A stretch of 38,743 bases of DNA, taken from the NCBI GenBank assembly GCA_015065165.1, contig SVQU01000017.1, forward strand, positions 1-38,743. Reading direction: 5' to 3'. The stretch comes from Oscillospiraceae bacterium. GTDB taxonomy: Bacteria; Bacillota; Clostridia; Oscillospirales; CAG-382. Below are positions 17,566 through 25,206 of the stretch, one piece after another (position 1 is the first letter of the stretch; every line of letters begins with the position of its first letter). The position numbers and the translations under genes are program-made. Under the pieces are notes generated by a model. That model was not told the DNA's origin and made no database searches. It worked only from the letters and a program-made list of their open reading frames with translations.

Positions 17566-17592
17566 TTTTTGTTTTTTGTTGTTTGTTTTTTC

Positions 17593-17744
17593 TATAGGGG
17601 GATTTTTGAAAAAATCCCCCTATAACCCCAAAAACTTTTTATGCCAAAAATTTCATTTTTGGGAAATTTGATTAGAATTTATTTTGAATAAGACTTCTGT
17701 TTCCAAAAACGGAGTTTTTGGAGGTAAAAGGTTTTGGGGATTTT
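17593..17744. repeat. Cruciform-like cluster of hairpins (intergenic)
   Basis: This gene-free stretch contains a perfect 15-bp hairpin (17593-17607 with 17610-17624, 2-nt loop). After it comes a larger imperfect inverted repeat whose outer arms are 17626-17641 and 17725-17739. Inside that are two 8-bp hairpins, CCAAAAAT-TTC-ATTTTTGG (17644-17662) and CCAAAAAC-GGA-GTTTTTGG (17703-17721). One terminator would not need this. It may be a decayed or non-autonomous palindromic element; no coding potential is seen. Confidence 0.55.
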
Positions 17745-17774
17745 AAAAGGGGTGTTTTTCAAAACACCCCTTTT
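17745..17774 (-). terminator. Intrinsic terminator of the MATE gene
   Basis: Perfect 14-bp arms AAAAGGGGTGTTTT (17745-17758) and AAAACACCCCTTTT (17761-17774) with a 2-nt loop, 12 nt beyond the end of the MATE gene. The minus-strand product ends in a U run. Confidence 0.85.
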
Positions 17775-17786
17775 ATATTTAAATAA

Positions 17787-19214
17787 CTAATTTGCTTTAT
17801 AAGACTTATGCTTAAACTCGATTAAAATAAGTACAAGAGCGAGGATAAAGGAAATAAAATCGGTAATAGGTGCGGCGAAAAGGATGCCGTCCAATCCGAA
17901 ATAATAAGGAAGAATCCAAAGAAGCGGTACAATGACGATAATTTGGCGTGTAAGCGAAAGAATTACACCCTTGATAGGTTTTCCTATGGCGGAAAAATAA
18001 TTGGATATGGTCATCTGTACGCCGTTAAACATTATCATAGAAAGGAACACGCGCATTGTCTTAACCGCAAAGCGGGTATACTCGCTGTCGCCCGTGCCCA
18101 TTATGGACACAATCGCTTCGGGAATGGTTTGGAAAGCAATAAAGCCGATTAAACCCACAGTGAAGCAGATTAACGAAGACATCATAAAGGTTTGCTTGGA
18201 ACGGTAATGCTTTTCTGCACCGTAATTATAGCTGACGATAGGCTGAGAGCCCTGCGCCATACCCACAAAGAAGGAGATAAGCAAGGAATTTATCTTTATA
18301 ACCACGCCAAAAGCCGCCTTTGGGATTTCGGCAAGAGCCTTACCTGTTTCGGAGAGCTGTGTGCCAAACTCGATAAGACCGTAGGTTTTAAGCTGATTGG
18401 TCATAGAAATCTGAACCACAAGTATCGCAAGCTGATTTACACAGTTGCTCATACCGAGAGAGCAAATTTTTATTGCATCCTTAAAGCTGAAGGAGATTTT
18501 CTTAAGGCTGAAATCCACGTGTTGGAACCTAGGCAGATAGAACGCGGCAAACACGAAGGAAATAATCTGAGAGATAACGGTAGCGAGAGCTGCGCCCTCC
18601 ATACCCATTTCGTAATATTTCTGCCCCAGAGGAACAAAAATCGCATCCAAGCCGATATTTACAACGGCACCAACCGCCATACACATCATAGAGAATTTAG
18701 GGCTGCCGTCGGCGCGGATAAAGTTACTTAAAACGTTTCCCATAACGAGGAACGGAATACCGTACACAAGAACGTTACAATATTTATAAGCAAGTATCAA
18801 ATCCTCGCCGCTGCCGCCGAAGAAAACCATCATAGGCATAGAGAAGAAGCCTGCTAAAACCGCATAAGTCGCACTTAACGTCAACGCAACGATAAGGGCA
18901 GTTTCCAAAGCGGTTTTTGCCTTTTCTTTATGACCCCTACCCAGCTCGATATTAAACTGAGCAGAACCGCCCACACCGCACAAAACCGAAATAGCTATGC
19001 AAATGGTTGTAACGGGAAAAGCAACGTTTGTGGCGCCGTTACCCGAAATGCTAACGTAATGTCCGATAAATATCTGGTCCACAATGTTATACAACGCGCT
19101 TATCATCATCGCGATAACGCTGGGGGTTGCAAAGCGGCGAAGCAATGTTGAAACCTTATCGGTGCCAAGAGGGTTCTCGGCAGTTTTATTTGTCTTTTCC
19201 AAAGTATTTGTCAT
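17787..19214 (-). CDS. MATE family multidrug/Na+ antiporter
   Basis: A 475-residue integral membrane protein with about 12 hydrophobic helices. The start region (DKVSTLLRRFATPSVIAMM, NIVDQIFIGHYV) and the internal segment GMAQGSQPIVSYNYGA are typical of MATE transporters, which export cationic drugs or metabolites using a Na+ or H+ gradient. Length matches the clostridial DinF/NorM-like subgroup. The ATG has an AAAGG ribosome binding site 8 nt upstream. Its leader contains the hairpin array at 19265-19342, and tRNA-Val lies beyond. No regulator gene is adjacent, so the substrate cannot be inferred. Confidence 0.92.
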   Translation of the reverse strand: MTNTLEKTNKTAENPLGTDKVSTLLRRFATPSVIAMMISALYNIVDQIFIGHYVSISGNGATNVAFPVTTICIAISVLCGVGGSAQFNIELGRGHKEKAKTALETALIVALTLSATYAVLAGFFSMPMMVFFGGSGEDLILAYKYCNVLVYGIPFLVMGNVLSNFIRADGSPKFSMMCMAVGAVVNIGLDAIFVPLGQKYYEMGMEGAALATVISQIISFVFAAFYLPRFQHVDFSLKKISFSFKDAIKICSLGMSNCVNQLAILVVQISMTNQLKTYGLIEFGTQLSETGKALAEIPKAAFGVVIKINSLLISFFVGMAQGSQPIVSYNYGAEKHYRSKQTFMMSSLICFTVGLIGFIAFQTIPEAIVSIMGTGDSEYTRFAVKTMRVFLSMIMFNGVQMTISNYFSAIGKPIKGVILSLTRQIIVIVPLLWILPYYFGLDGILFAAPITDFISFILALVLILIEFKHKSYKAN

Positions 19215-19264
19215 AATTTTACCTTTAACTTCTTTATTGAACTGAAATAAAATTTGCCCATTTC

Positions 19265-19342
19265 ATATGCCGAAGGCATATTTCATTTTGCGAAGCAAAA
19301 TTTCATTCGCGTGGCGAATTTCATTTGCCGAAGGCAAATTTC
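19265..19342. repeat. Tandem array of four perfect short hairpins with TTC linkers
   Basis: Four palindromes, ATATGCC-GAA-GGCATAT (19265-19281), ATTTTGC-GAA-GCAAAAT (19285-19301), ATTCGC-GTG-GCGAAT (19305-19319) and ATTTGCC-GAA-GGCAAAT (19323-19339), are separated by exactly TTC each time. Stem sequences differ but pairing is perfect and loops are 3 nt, so structure rather than sequence is conserved. A partial unit may precede the first. The array lies between the tRNA-Val terminator and the MATE gene. It is not CRISPR: no constant repeat and no long spacers. Confidence 0.8.
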
Positions 19343-19345
19343 ATT

Positions 19346-19378
19346 AAAAAAACGACCTGCATAAGCAAGTCGTTTTTT
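19346..19378 (-). terminator. Terminator of tRNA-Val
   Basis: AAAAAACGAC-C-TGC, ATAA loop, GCA-A-GTCGTTTTTT, directly after the encoded CCA end of tRNA-Val. A/T runs on both sides make it usable in both directions. Confidence 0.85.
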
Positions 19379-19453
19379 GGTGGAGACTACAGGGCTCGAA
19401 CCTGTGACCCTCTGCTTGTAAGGCAGATGCTCTCCCAGCTGAGCTAAACCTCC
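19378..19453 (-). tRNA. tRNA-Val (anticodon TAC)
   Basis: The minus strand folds as a cloverleaf: acceptor GGAGGTT with AGTCTCC, D-stem GCTC/GAGC, anticodon stem TCTGC/GCAGA with loop CTTACAA (anticodon TAC), T-arm ACAGG-TTCGAGC-CCTGT, discriminator A and an encoded CCA. Confidence 0.95.
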
Positions 19454-19486
19454 GTGCTGGCGTTGTCATCACCGACAACGTCATTA

Positions 19487-19515
19487 ATAATATCACAAGT
19501 GTTTGCGTTTGTCAA
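19487..19515 (-). promoter_or_regulatory. Promoter of tRNA-Val
   Basis: On the minus strand a perfect TTGACA (19510-19515) is followed after 17 nt by TATTAT (19487-19492). A small hairpin CGTTGTC/GACAACG (19461-19480) sits in the tRNA leader. Confidence 0.8.
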
Positions 19516-19567
19516 TACCTTTTTTTAATTTTTTTAAAAAATTTTTTCAAGGTAATTTCAAAGCGTT

Positions 19568-20137
19568 TTATGCAAACACAAAGCTGTCTTTTACGGCAGT
19601 AACAATATGGGAAGAATGGTCATATCCCTCTTCGGGAACTGTCAAGGTTAAAAGATAAACCGAACCCATACGAACGCAAATAATCTGTTCGGAGATATAC
19701 GTCATATCAAGATGCTTAAAGGAATATTTAACCTTCATTGCAGGAGAATCGTCAAGGTCGGTTTCGGGGGTGTCGTATTCCTTAACGTCCAACTCTTTAT
19801 AATCCTTGAAGGTATCCTCAACACGATCCTTTTGGGATTCCCAATATTCCTTAACGGTTTGGTTTGTATCCGAAAGAGTGAAAGCAAGAACCGTGTAGGT
19901 AGCATAGTTGGCATAAGAATCGCTGGGGTTATAATCGAACTGAAGCTCGATTGTACCGTCGTTACGCGCCAAGGACCATTCCTCGGGATAAGCAAAGCTA
20001 TAGTCAACCGCGTTATTGCCCGCAAGTACACCGGCAACCAACTGTCCGTCGGCGGCAATAGATTGGTTATCGCTACCGCAAGCGCAAAGGGAAACAGCAA
20101 GCATCAGCGCGGTTAAAATCAATAAAAATCTTTTCAT
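19568..20137 (-). CDS. PsbP/DUF1795-like lipoprotein
   Basis: A 189-residue predicted lipoprotein. The signal peptide ends SLCAC-GS, with C20 the likely lipidated residue. The mature part opens DYSFAYPEEWSLARND, resembling the PsbP/DcrB-like fold found in many Firmicutes lipoproteins, and ends VTAVKDSFVFA. Specific function is unknown; these are usually extracytoplasmic accessory proteins. The gene starts 14 nt after the upstream triple-repeat gene with an AAGGAG ribosome binding site, so the two form an operon. Confidence 0.7.
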   Translation of the reverse strand: MKRFLLILTALMLAVSLCACGSDNQSIAADGQLVAGVLAGNNAVDYSFAYPEEWSLARNDGTIELQFDYNPSDSYANYATYTVLAFTLSDTNQTVKEYWESQKDRVEDTFKDYKELDVKEYDTPETDLDDSPAMKVKYSFKHLDMTYISEQIICVRMGSVYLLTLTVPEEGYDHSSHIVTAVKDSFVFA

Positions 20138-20151
20138 TATGGACTCCTTAA

Positions 20152-21111
20152 TTATTTCTTGGCAAAATCCAACCTGTAATCAGATTCGCCGAAACGGTAA
20201 TAAACTGCGGTAATTCTTTCACTTGCAGAAATATTCACCTTGGAATAGCCGTTGCTGTCCTCGGGTAAAACTGCGTTTTGAGTATCCTTGGCAAACAGGG
20301 TTAAATAAAGCTTTCCGCCCACAAGAGTATGGTCGAAGCCCACAACCTTTTTACCGTCAACTTTACTTTTGAACAAACCCGAAAATTCGGTATTGCCGGT
20401 AACGGTTAAATCCTTGGAATGTACCTGATCGTTATCAAGGGTTTGCTTATCTGCCAACAAAATCTTTTCGCTGTCATAGCGGAAATAAACCTTGTCGATT
20501 TTTCGTTTGGACTCGATCTTAACGAGAGAATATCCCTCGTCATCCTTTTCCATAGCGTTCTTTTTAGATGCATAAAGGGTGATATACATATTATCGCCCT
20601 CTACCTTATAGGTAAAGCTGGACATATGCTTTTCATCAAGGGTGCAACGGAATTTACCGGTAAAGGTGCCGTTGGTGTCTAACGCGGCATCCTTAAATTC
20701 GAACCCGCCGGTTTTAAGCTTTTGTTTATAGGTAAGCTCGGTTTTGGCGGTTCTGTTATAGCGGTAATAAACGGTTTCTACAGGTTGTCCTGCGTCGATT
20801 TTAATATTCGAATAGCCGTCCTCGTCCTTTTCGAGGATATCCTTTTCGGAGGAACGGGCATAAATGGTTATATAAAGCTTGTTATCCTCTACCTCGTAAG
20901 TATAGGAAGAAATATTCTTACCGTGAAACTCACAGCGGTATTGACAGGTAAACACGCCGTCGGAGGTGAGGGTTTTATTTCTGGAAATAAGCTGGCCTAT
21001 TTCCATTTTTCTTTCACCGTTCATATATGCGTTATAGGTGGCGGCGGAAATCCCCCACATTAACAAAAACGATAATAAAATTGCAAGAGCTCTTCTCATA
21101 AACAAACTCAT
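20152..21111 (-). CDS. Membrane-anchored protein with three tandem beta-rich repeats (function unknown)
   Basis: A 319-residue protein. AGGAG at 21121-21125 is 9 nt before the ATG at 21111, so a slightly longer TTG-started reading is rejected. One N-terminal hydrophobic segment (about residues 7-25) acts as signal or anchor. The rest is three repeats of about 85 residues. Each contains a F-[TS]-[CG] strand, a Y-[TK]-[VL] strand, KLY[IL]T[IL]-[YF]A or similar, [ED]-x-GYS-x-[VI]-[KN]-I and [VT]-x-[VA]-YYR[YF], as in NKLYITIYARS, NMYITLYASKK and KLYLTLFAKDT. I do not recognise the family. It is the first gene of an operon with a PsbP-like lipoprotein, suggesting a joint role at the cell surface. 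Confidence 0.75.
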   Translation of the reverse strand: MSLFMRRALAILLSFLLMWGISAATYNAYMNGERKMEIGQLISRNKTLTSDGVFTCQYRCEFHGKNISSYTYEVEDNKLYITIYARSSEKDILEKDEDGYSNIKIDAGQPVETVYYRYNRTAKTELTYKQKLKTGGFEFKDAALDTNGTFTGKFRCTLDEKHMSSFTYKVEGDNMYITLYASKKNAMEKDDEGYSLVKIESKRKIDKVYFRYDSEKILLADKQTLDNDQVHSKDLTVTGNTEFSGLFKSKVDGKKVVGFDHTLVGGKLYLTLFAKDTQNAVLPEDSNGYSKVNISASERITAVYYRFGESDYRLDFAKK

Positions 21112-21145
21112 ATACAAAAACTCCTATATATAAAGATACAGATAC

Positions 21146-21174
21146 ATTATAAACCAATTATCCCGAAAATTCAA
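21146..21174 (-). promoter_or_regulatory. Promoter of the triple-repeat/lipoprotein operon
   Basis: On the minus strand TTGAAT (21169-21174) and a perfect TATAAT (21146-21151) are separated by 17 nt. Confidence 0.7.
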
Positions 21175-21382
21175 TAGGTGAAGCAGATTTTAACAAAAAG
21201 GATTAAAATTATATTATCGAAATTTCGGTTTTGTCGGATGTTTCGGCGTTTTTAATGGACGAATTTTGAAAAATATGATAAAATATCAGAAAAACACCCA
21301 ACCTTTTTCATTCTATAGGTGTCTTAAAGACGAGCGCTTAAAAAACGGAGATTTCCAATTTTAGGGAAAAGGAGAATGCATA

Positions 21383-24300
21383 ATGTATTTGAAAAACGAA
21401 ACCGACGAAACCCTGGTTATGCTTACCCTTGCGGGAGAGCAGAGAGCTTATGAGGTTTTGGTAAGACGTTATCAAAAATCTGTTATCGCCTCGGCAATAT
21501 CGGTTACAAAAAGGCAATTTATGGCGGAAGATGCCGCACAGGATGCTTTCGTTACGGCTTGGATGAAATTAAATACTTTACAAGAGCCGCAAAAATACGG
21601 TTCTTGGGTTTGCAGAATTGCGAAAAACTGTGCATTAAATATGCTTAAGCGATACCGCAGCTTTTTGCCCCTTGAAGTGGTTGAAAATATTAATCTTCAG
21701 AGCGAGCAAACACAAAATCCTGCCGAGCTTTATGCATTGTCCGAAGAAAAAGAAGAAATCGGCAAAAGCATCGAAAGACTTCCCGAAAAGGTAAAGCAGA
21801 TAATTCATCTTCATTATTTCGAAGGTCTTTCTATTGCGGACATTGCCGACAGGATGCGTATTTCCGAAGGTACTGTTAAATCTCAGTTACACGACGGACG
21901 AAAGCGCATCAGAAAGGAGCTTTGCGCTATGAATGAAAAATACAGCGATACTCTTGTAGAACGTGTTATGAAAAAGGTTGAAGAGCTTAAGCTTTGGAAG
22001 CTGAAAAACGACAAAAGCGGTTTCGAAAAGGTTTATAATGACGTGCTGAAAGAGGTAGAAGACCTGCCCGAATGCACCAAAAAGCAACACGCCCTTGCCG
22101 ACGTGCTTATGCGGGGTTGGTGGTGGCTGCCCGGTGAAAAGAACGACGCTTTGTTTGCACGAATTGCAAATGCCGCCATTGAGGGCAGGAACGAGGAGGT
22201 TATGTCCTTTATAGTTGCCCGCGAGGACTTGGAGGTATACGGCGGAGGAAAAATAGAATTTATAAGAGAAAAACAGATACCCCGTTTGGAAAAAGCAGGA
22301 TTTGTGAAAACTCTCGGCAAGGAATGGTTTTGGCTTGGGTATCATTTATTCCGAGAAAACAAGCCCGAAGAAGGCAAAGCCGCATATAAAAAGGCGGAAG
22401 AAATTTTAAACAAAAACGATTTTCACCGCCTGCTTGTACCCTATGCGTTGAAAATGGAAGACAGACTTGCCACGAAATACAAAAACGGGACGCCTACAAG
22501 ATATGCTGTGGGAGCAAATGTTGAAGAATACCGATATATAAACAAAGAACTTCATTTTTGGGACAGCGAAGCCTGCGGTGAAGGTTATATGCAATCGGTA
22601 GACGCGGACGTTAAGCATATTTTTATTAATGCTTCCTGTTGCGACAGCAAATTTTTTGCAGATATTTCTTTGGGAGAAACATTTACGGGTTCGGACGGAA
22701 CAACCCTTTTATACCTTTCGGACAGCGAAACCGTTAATACCCCCGCAGGATGCTTTGAAAACTGTTGTCTTTGGGTAATTAAGCGTTGGTATGACGGCGG
22801 TAAATCGGTTTATAAGACCTATTACAAAGAAGGAATCGGCATTGTAAAGCAGGAACACACCTGCGACGGTGTTTCCGAGGCGGTAATCCTTAAAGCCTTT
22901 GATATTAAAGGCGGAAAGGGTTTATTGCCTCTTGCTAAGGGCAACCGTTGGGAATATGACCGCGAAAACAACGGAAGCGGTGTTGAATATGAATTAAGCT
23001 TTACCGTTGAATATGCCGATGAAGAAAAGGTTATTATTTCCAATTGGCACGATATCAACCGCGTTGAATATGACAATAACTCTTGGCTTGAAATGATAAG
23101 TCAAATACGTAACGATTATTGGAAGGAAGAGAACGGAAAAGAGCTTATATGCGACGTATCTCCTTCCATAAGCCGCGCCGAAAAGCTTGCGAAAACCAAA
23201 ACGGAAAAGGCTCACACCAAAGCGGCGGCTTCGGTGGCAAGGCGTATAATGTCTACCAACCCAACCTTTAATCCCGACCACACAGCCGCGGGATATTGGA
23301 ATTTCTTCTCGCGGAACGCTGTTCAAAAGAAAAAAGACACACTTAATTTATGTAGTAATTTCCGCTGGTCCTTTGAATGGAAGGAGTATAGCGGAACTGT
23401 ACCCGAAGAACCTATACTCCACAACGATATTTTGATGATTTTGCAGGATAATGCCAATTGTATTTGGTCGGAGGAATGGCGCATAGGCGCATCCCCCGCC
23501 GTTGAATTACACAGCTATGGAAATAATAACATAAAAACACAGCTAACCTGCGAGGACGGAGGAACAATTACCACCAAAGCAGGTGTGTTTGAAAACTGTC
23601 TTAAGCTTTGCATTGACACAGAGGGCATGGCGGACGGTTGGTCCTACCGCGGCGGCAAAAGAAATTATTACTTTGCCGAGGGCATCGGCATTGTACGTAC
23701 CGAAGCCGAAATTTTCGACGGCGCAAGCACGGCGGTTTATGACCTTACTTATTATGAAGGCAAGGGCGAAGGCTTTATGCCTATGGCGGACGGACTTGTA
23801 CGCAGATACGATGCAATAGGTCTTACCGACGGCTTTAAGGCTTGGGCGGAATATACCTACGTTGCCGACGATGATGGGGATATAATTATATTCTCGGACA
23901 AAGCCGGTATAAGAGAGCTTCCCCCGCCCGTTACACAATATTCCGCTATCTTTGGCGAAATCAAGGAAGACGAAATTTGGCAAACGGGAGATTGGAAGGC
24001 AGGACACGCAAAATATGCCGAAAACAATCTACACCTTATGCTTCATGTGCTTTCTCGCCCCAGCAGAAACGCATGGGATGCGAAACGTTCTGTGGAGCTG
24101 ATGAGCCTTTATATGGGCATCATCGAAGATTTTGGCGAAAACGGCGAGGTTCCGCCCGCCTGGTGCGGTTTATACAGTTGGATGGCGTTGGTAAAGGCGG
24201 CGGCTTCTTTTGGGGATAACAACCGAGAAGAAGGCTACCGCAACATTGAAATTGCAATTGAATCTTGCAAAAAAACAATAGGGCTTAAATCCGGCGATTT

Positions 24301-24544
24301 GCTTGACACGGGTAAGAGAGGAATTTTCGGCGGTATCAAATTGATTTACAATAGAGATGCAATGTTTTTGCCCGATGGAACAAAAATTCCCGTTGCCTAC
24401 TCCCACCGTTTGTCCTTCAATATGGATAGACTGTTTCACGTTCTTTCTGCAACCTACGGTTGGGAATGGTTCAACTCGGCGAGAAACGAGGAACGCTATA
24501 AGAGCTATTTGCAACAGGCAATGAATTTATGCGAAAACATTTAA
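21383..24544 (+). CDS. ECF-type sigma factor fused to a giant C-terminal extension
   Basis: A 1053-residue protein. Residues 10-90 are sigma-70 region 2 (YEVLVRRYQKSVIAS, EDAAQDAFVTAWMKL) and residues 125-182 are region 4 with an HTH (LPEKVKQIIHLHYFEGLS, ISEGTVKSQLHDGRKRIRKEL). After this complete ECF core come about 870 more residues. These begin with a helical stretch (190-380) and continue with a duplicated beta-rich module: PAGCFENCCLWV...YKEGIGIVKQE near 452-500 and KAGVFENCLKLC...FAEGIGIVRTE near 732-780. The tail is helical. No membrane helix or signal is visible, so the extension should be cytoplasmic. C-terminal extensions can control ECF activity in place of an anti-sigma factor; none is encoded nearby. 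A weak promoter-like TGGACG-17-TAAAAT lies near 21257-21285. GGAG precedes the ATG. Confidence 0.85.
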   Translation: MYLKNETDETLVMLTLAGEQRAYEVLVRRYQKSVIASAISVTKRQFMAEDAAQDAFVTAWMKLNTLQEPQKYGSWVCRIAKNCALNMLKRYRSFLPLEVVENINLQSEQTQNPAELYALSEEKEEIGKSIERLPEKVKQIIHLHYFEGLSIADIADRMRISEGTVKSQLHDGRKRIRKELCAMNEKYSDTLVERVMKKVEELKLWKLKNDKSGFEKVYNDVLKEVEDLPECTKKQHALADVLMRGWWWLPGEKNDALFARIANAAIEGRNEEVMSFIVAREDLEVYGGGKIEFIREKQIPRLEKAGFVKTLGKEWFWLGYHLFRENKPEEGKAAYKKAEEILNKNDFHRLLVPYALKMEDRLATKYKNGTPTRYAVGANVEEYRYINKELHFWDSEACGEGYMQSVDADVKHIFINASCCDSKFFADISLGETFTGSDGTTLLYLSDSETVNTPAGCFENCCLWVIKRWYDGGKSVYKTYYKEGIGIVKQEHTCDGVSEAVILKAFDIKGGKGLLPLAKGNRWEYDRENNGSGVEYELSFTVEYADEEKVIISNWHDINRVEYDNNSWLEMISQIRNDYWKEENGKELICDVSPSISRAEKLAKTKTEKAHTKAAASVARRIMSTNPTFNPDHTAAGYWNFFSRNAVQKKKDTLNLCSNFRWSFEWKEYSGTVPEEPILHNDILMILQDNANCIWSEEWRIGASPAVELHSYGNNNIKTQLTCEDGGTITTKAGVFENCLKLCIDTEGMADGWSYRGGKRNYYFAEGIGIVRTEAEIFDGASTAVYDLTYYEGKGEGFMPMADGLVRRYDAIGLTDGFKAWAEYTYVADDDGDIIIFSDKAGIRELPPPVTQYSAIFGEIKEDEIWQTGDWKAGHAKYAENNLHLMLHVLSRPSRNAWDAKRSVELMSLYMGIIEDFGENGEVPPAWCGLYSWMALVKAAASFGDNNREEGYRNIEIAIESCKKTIGLKSGDLLDTGKRGIFGGIKLIYNRDAMFLPDGTKIPVAYSHRLSFNMDRLFHVLSATYGWEWFNSARNEERYKSYLQQAMNLCENI

Positions 24545-24587
24545 AAACATAAACATACTTTTTCATACTCCTTAATTGAACACAACG

Positions 24588-24628
24588 AAAATCGCCGAGG
24601 GAAGTAAAATTACTTTCCTCGGCGGTTT
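24588..24628. terminator. Bidirectional terminator between the sigma factor and four-helix genes
   Basis: CGCCGAGGGAAGTAA (24593-24607) pairs with TTACTTTCCTCGGCG (24610-24624) with one wobble and a 2-nt loop, flanked by an A run and a T run. It can serve both convergent genes. Confidence 0.85.
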
Positions 24629-24982
24629 TCAATTCTTATTTAGTTTATTTTCCATCGTTATGCAAGACGAGGTGAGCATTCTTCTTATTCTTCCACACAA
24701 ATTTCGATATTTTTTGAAGATTGATTCATCAATACTTCCGGATGAAAATATTAATTCAAGCCAACTTTCGGTTTCCATACATTCTTTACGTGCGATTTCA
24801 AATTTAGACAACATATCGGCAAGGCTTTGCGGATACTGCGCTTCGGAAATATTAGCAAAAACACTGGATGACGATTTTTTGATTTGGTATGAAGAATTGC
24901 TATCTATACGATAATTCTTACAAAGCTCTGCAATTTCACACGCTAATTCTTTCGAATATTCGAGCAACAGGTTTTTTCGCAT
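24629..24982 (-). CDS. S23-like four-helix-bundle protein (23S rRNA IVS protein family)
   Basis: A 117-residue all-helical protein. The segment QIKKSSSSVFANISEAQ matches the central (Q)-x(2)-[RK]-[SA]-x(3)-[SI]-x(2)-NI-x-E motif of the S23/IVS four-helix-bundle family. It is followed by a helix with KFEIARKECMETESWLEL and a C-terminal helix. Members occur inside 23S rRNA intervening sequences and as free-standing genes; molecular function is unknown. The diversity-generating-retroelement protein Avd is a related fold, but no reverse transcriptase is present here. AAGGGAAG provides the ribosome binding site for the ATG at 24982. Directly upstream is the hairpin array at 25007-25169, so any transcript from that side would carry folded hairpins in its leader. 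Confidence 0.8.
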   Translation of the reverse strand: MRKNLLLEYSKELACEIAELCKNYRIDSNSSYQIKKSSSSVFANISEAQYPQSLADMLSKFEIARKECMETESWLELIFSSGSIDESIFKKYRNLCGRIRRMLTSSCITMENKLNKN

Positions 24983-25006
24983 AGTCTTCCCTTTTCAACA
25001 TAAAAT

Positions 25007-25169
25007 CACGGCTTTGCCGTGCATGGAATCATTCGCAAGGATGTATGGAATTGCGACAAGGTCGCGTATGGAATCAAGCCGACAGAAATACACCTGCGGT
25101 GATTCCATACGCCTACGGCAATGCCATACACGTCTTCGACGTGATTCCATACCAAGCCTGTCGGCTTGG
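25007..25169. repeat. Hairpin array with inverted ATGGAAT/ATTCCAT linkers
   Basis: The left half has hairpins CACGGC-TTT-GCCGTG (25007-25021), CATTC-GCAA-GGATG (25030-25043) and TGCGAC-AAG-GTCGCG (25052-25066), each followed by ATGGAAT (25023, 25045, 25068). The right half has CACC-TGC-GGTG (25091-25101), GCC-TAC-GGC (25111-25119) and CACGTC-TTC-GACGTG (25129-25143), each followed by ATTCCAT or ATGCCAT (25102, 25121, 25144), the reverse complement. CCAAGCC-TGTC-GGCTTGG ends it. CAAGCCGACAG (25075-25085) pairs perfectly with 25158-25168, so the right half is closed by an 11-bp long-range stem. It lies between the tRNA-Glu terminator and the four-helix gene. Confidence 0.8.
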
Positions 25170-25172
25170 ATA

Positions 25173-25206
25173 AAAAAACATCCGAACAAGGTTCGGATGT
25201 TTTTTG
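25173..25206 (-). terminator. Terminator of the tRNA-Met/tRNA-Glu unit
   Basis: ACATCCGAAC-AAG-GTTCGGATGT with flanking A and T runs, immediately 3' of tRNA-Glu. A strong perfect 10-bp stem. Confidence 0.9.

Noticed and set aside
24629..24982. Diversity-generating retroelement (Avd-like protein)
   Set aside because: The four-helix fold is related to Avd, but the window has no reverse transcriptase, template repeat or variable repeat.
19265..25169. CRISPR array
   Set aside because: Units are self-complementary and differ from each other, linkers are 3-8 nt, there are no constant repeats with 30-nt spacers, and no cas genes are present.
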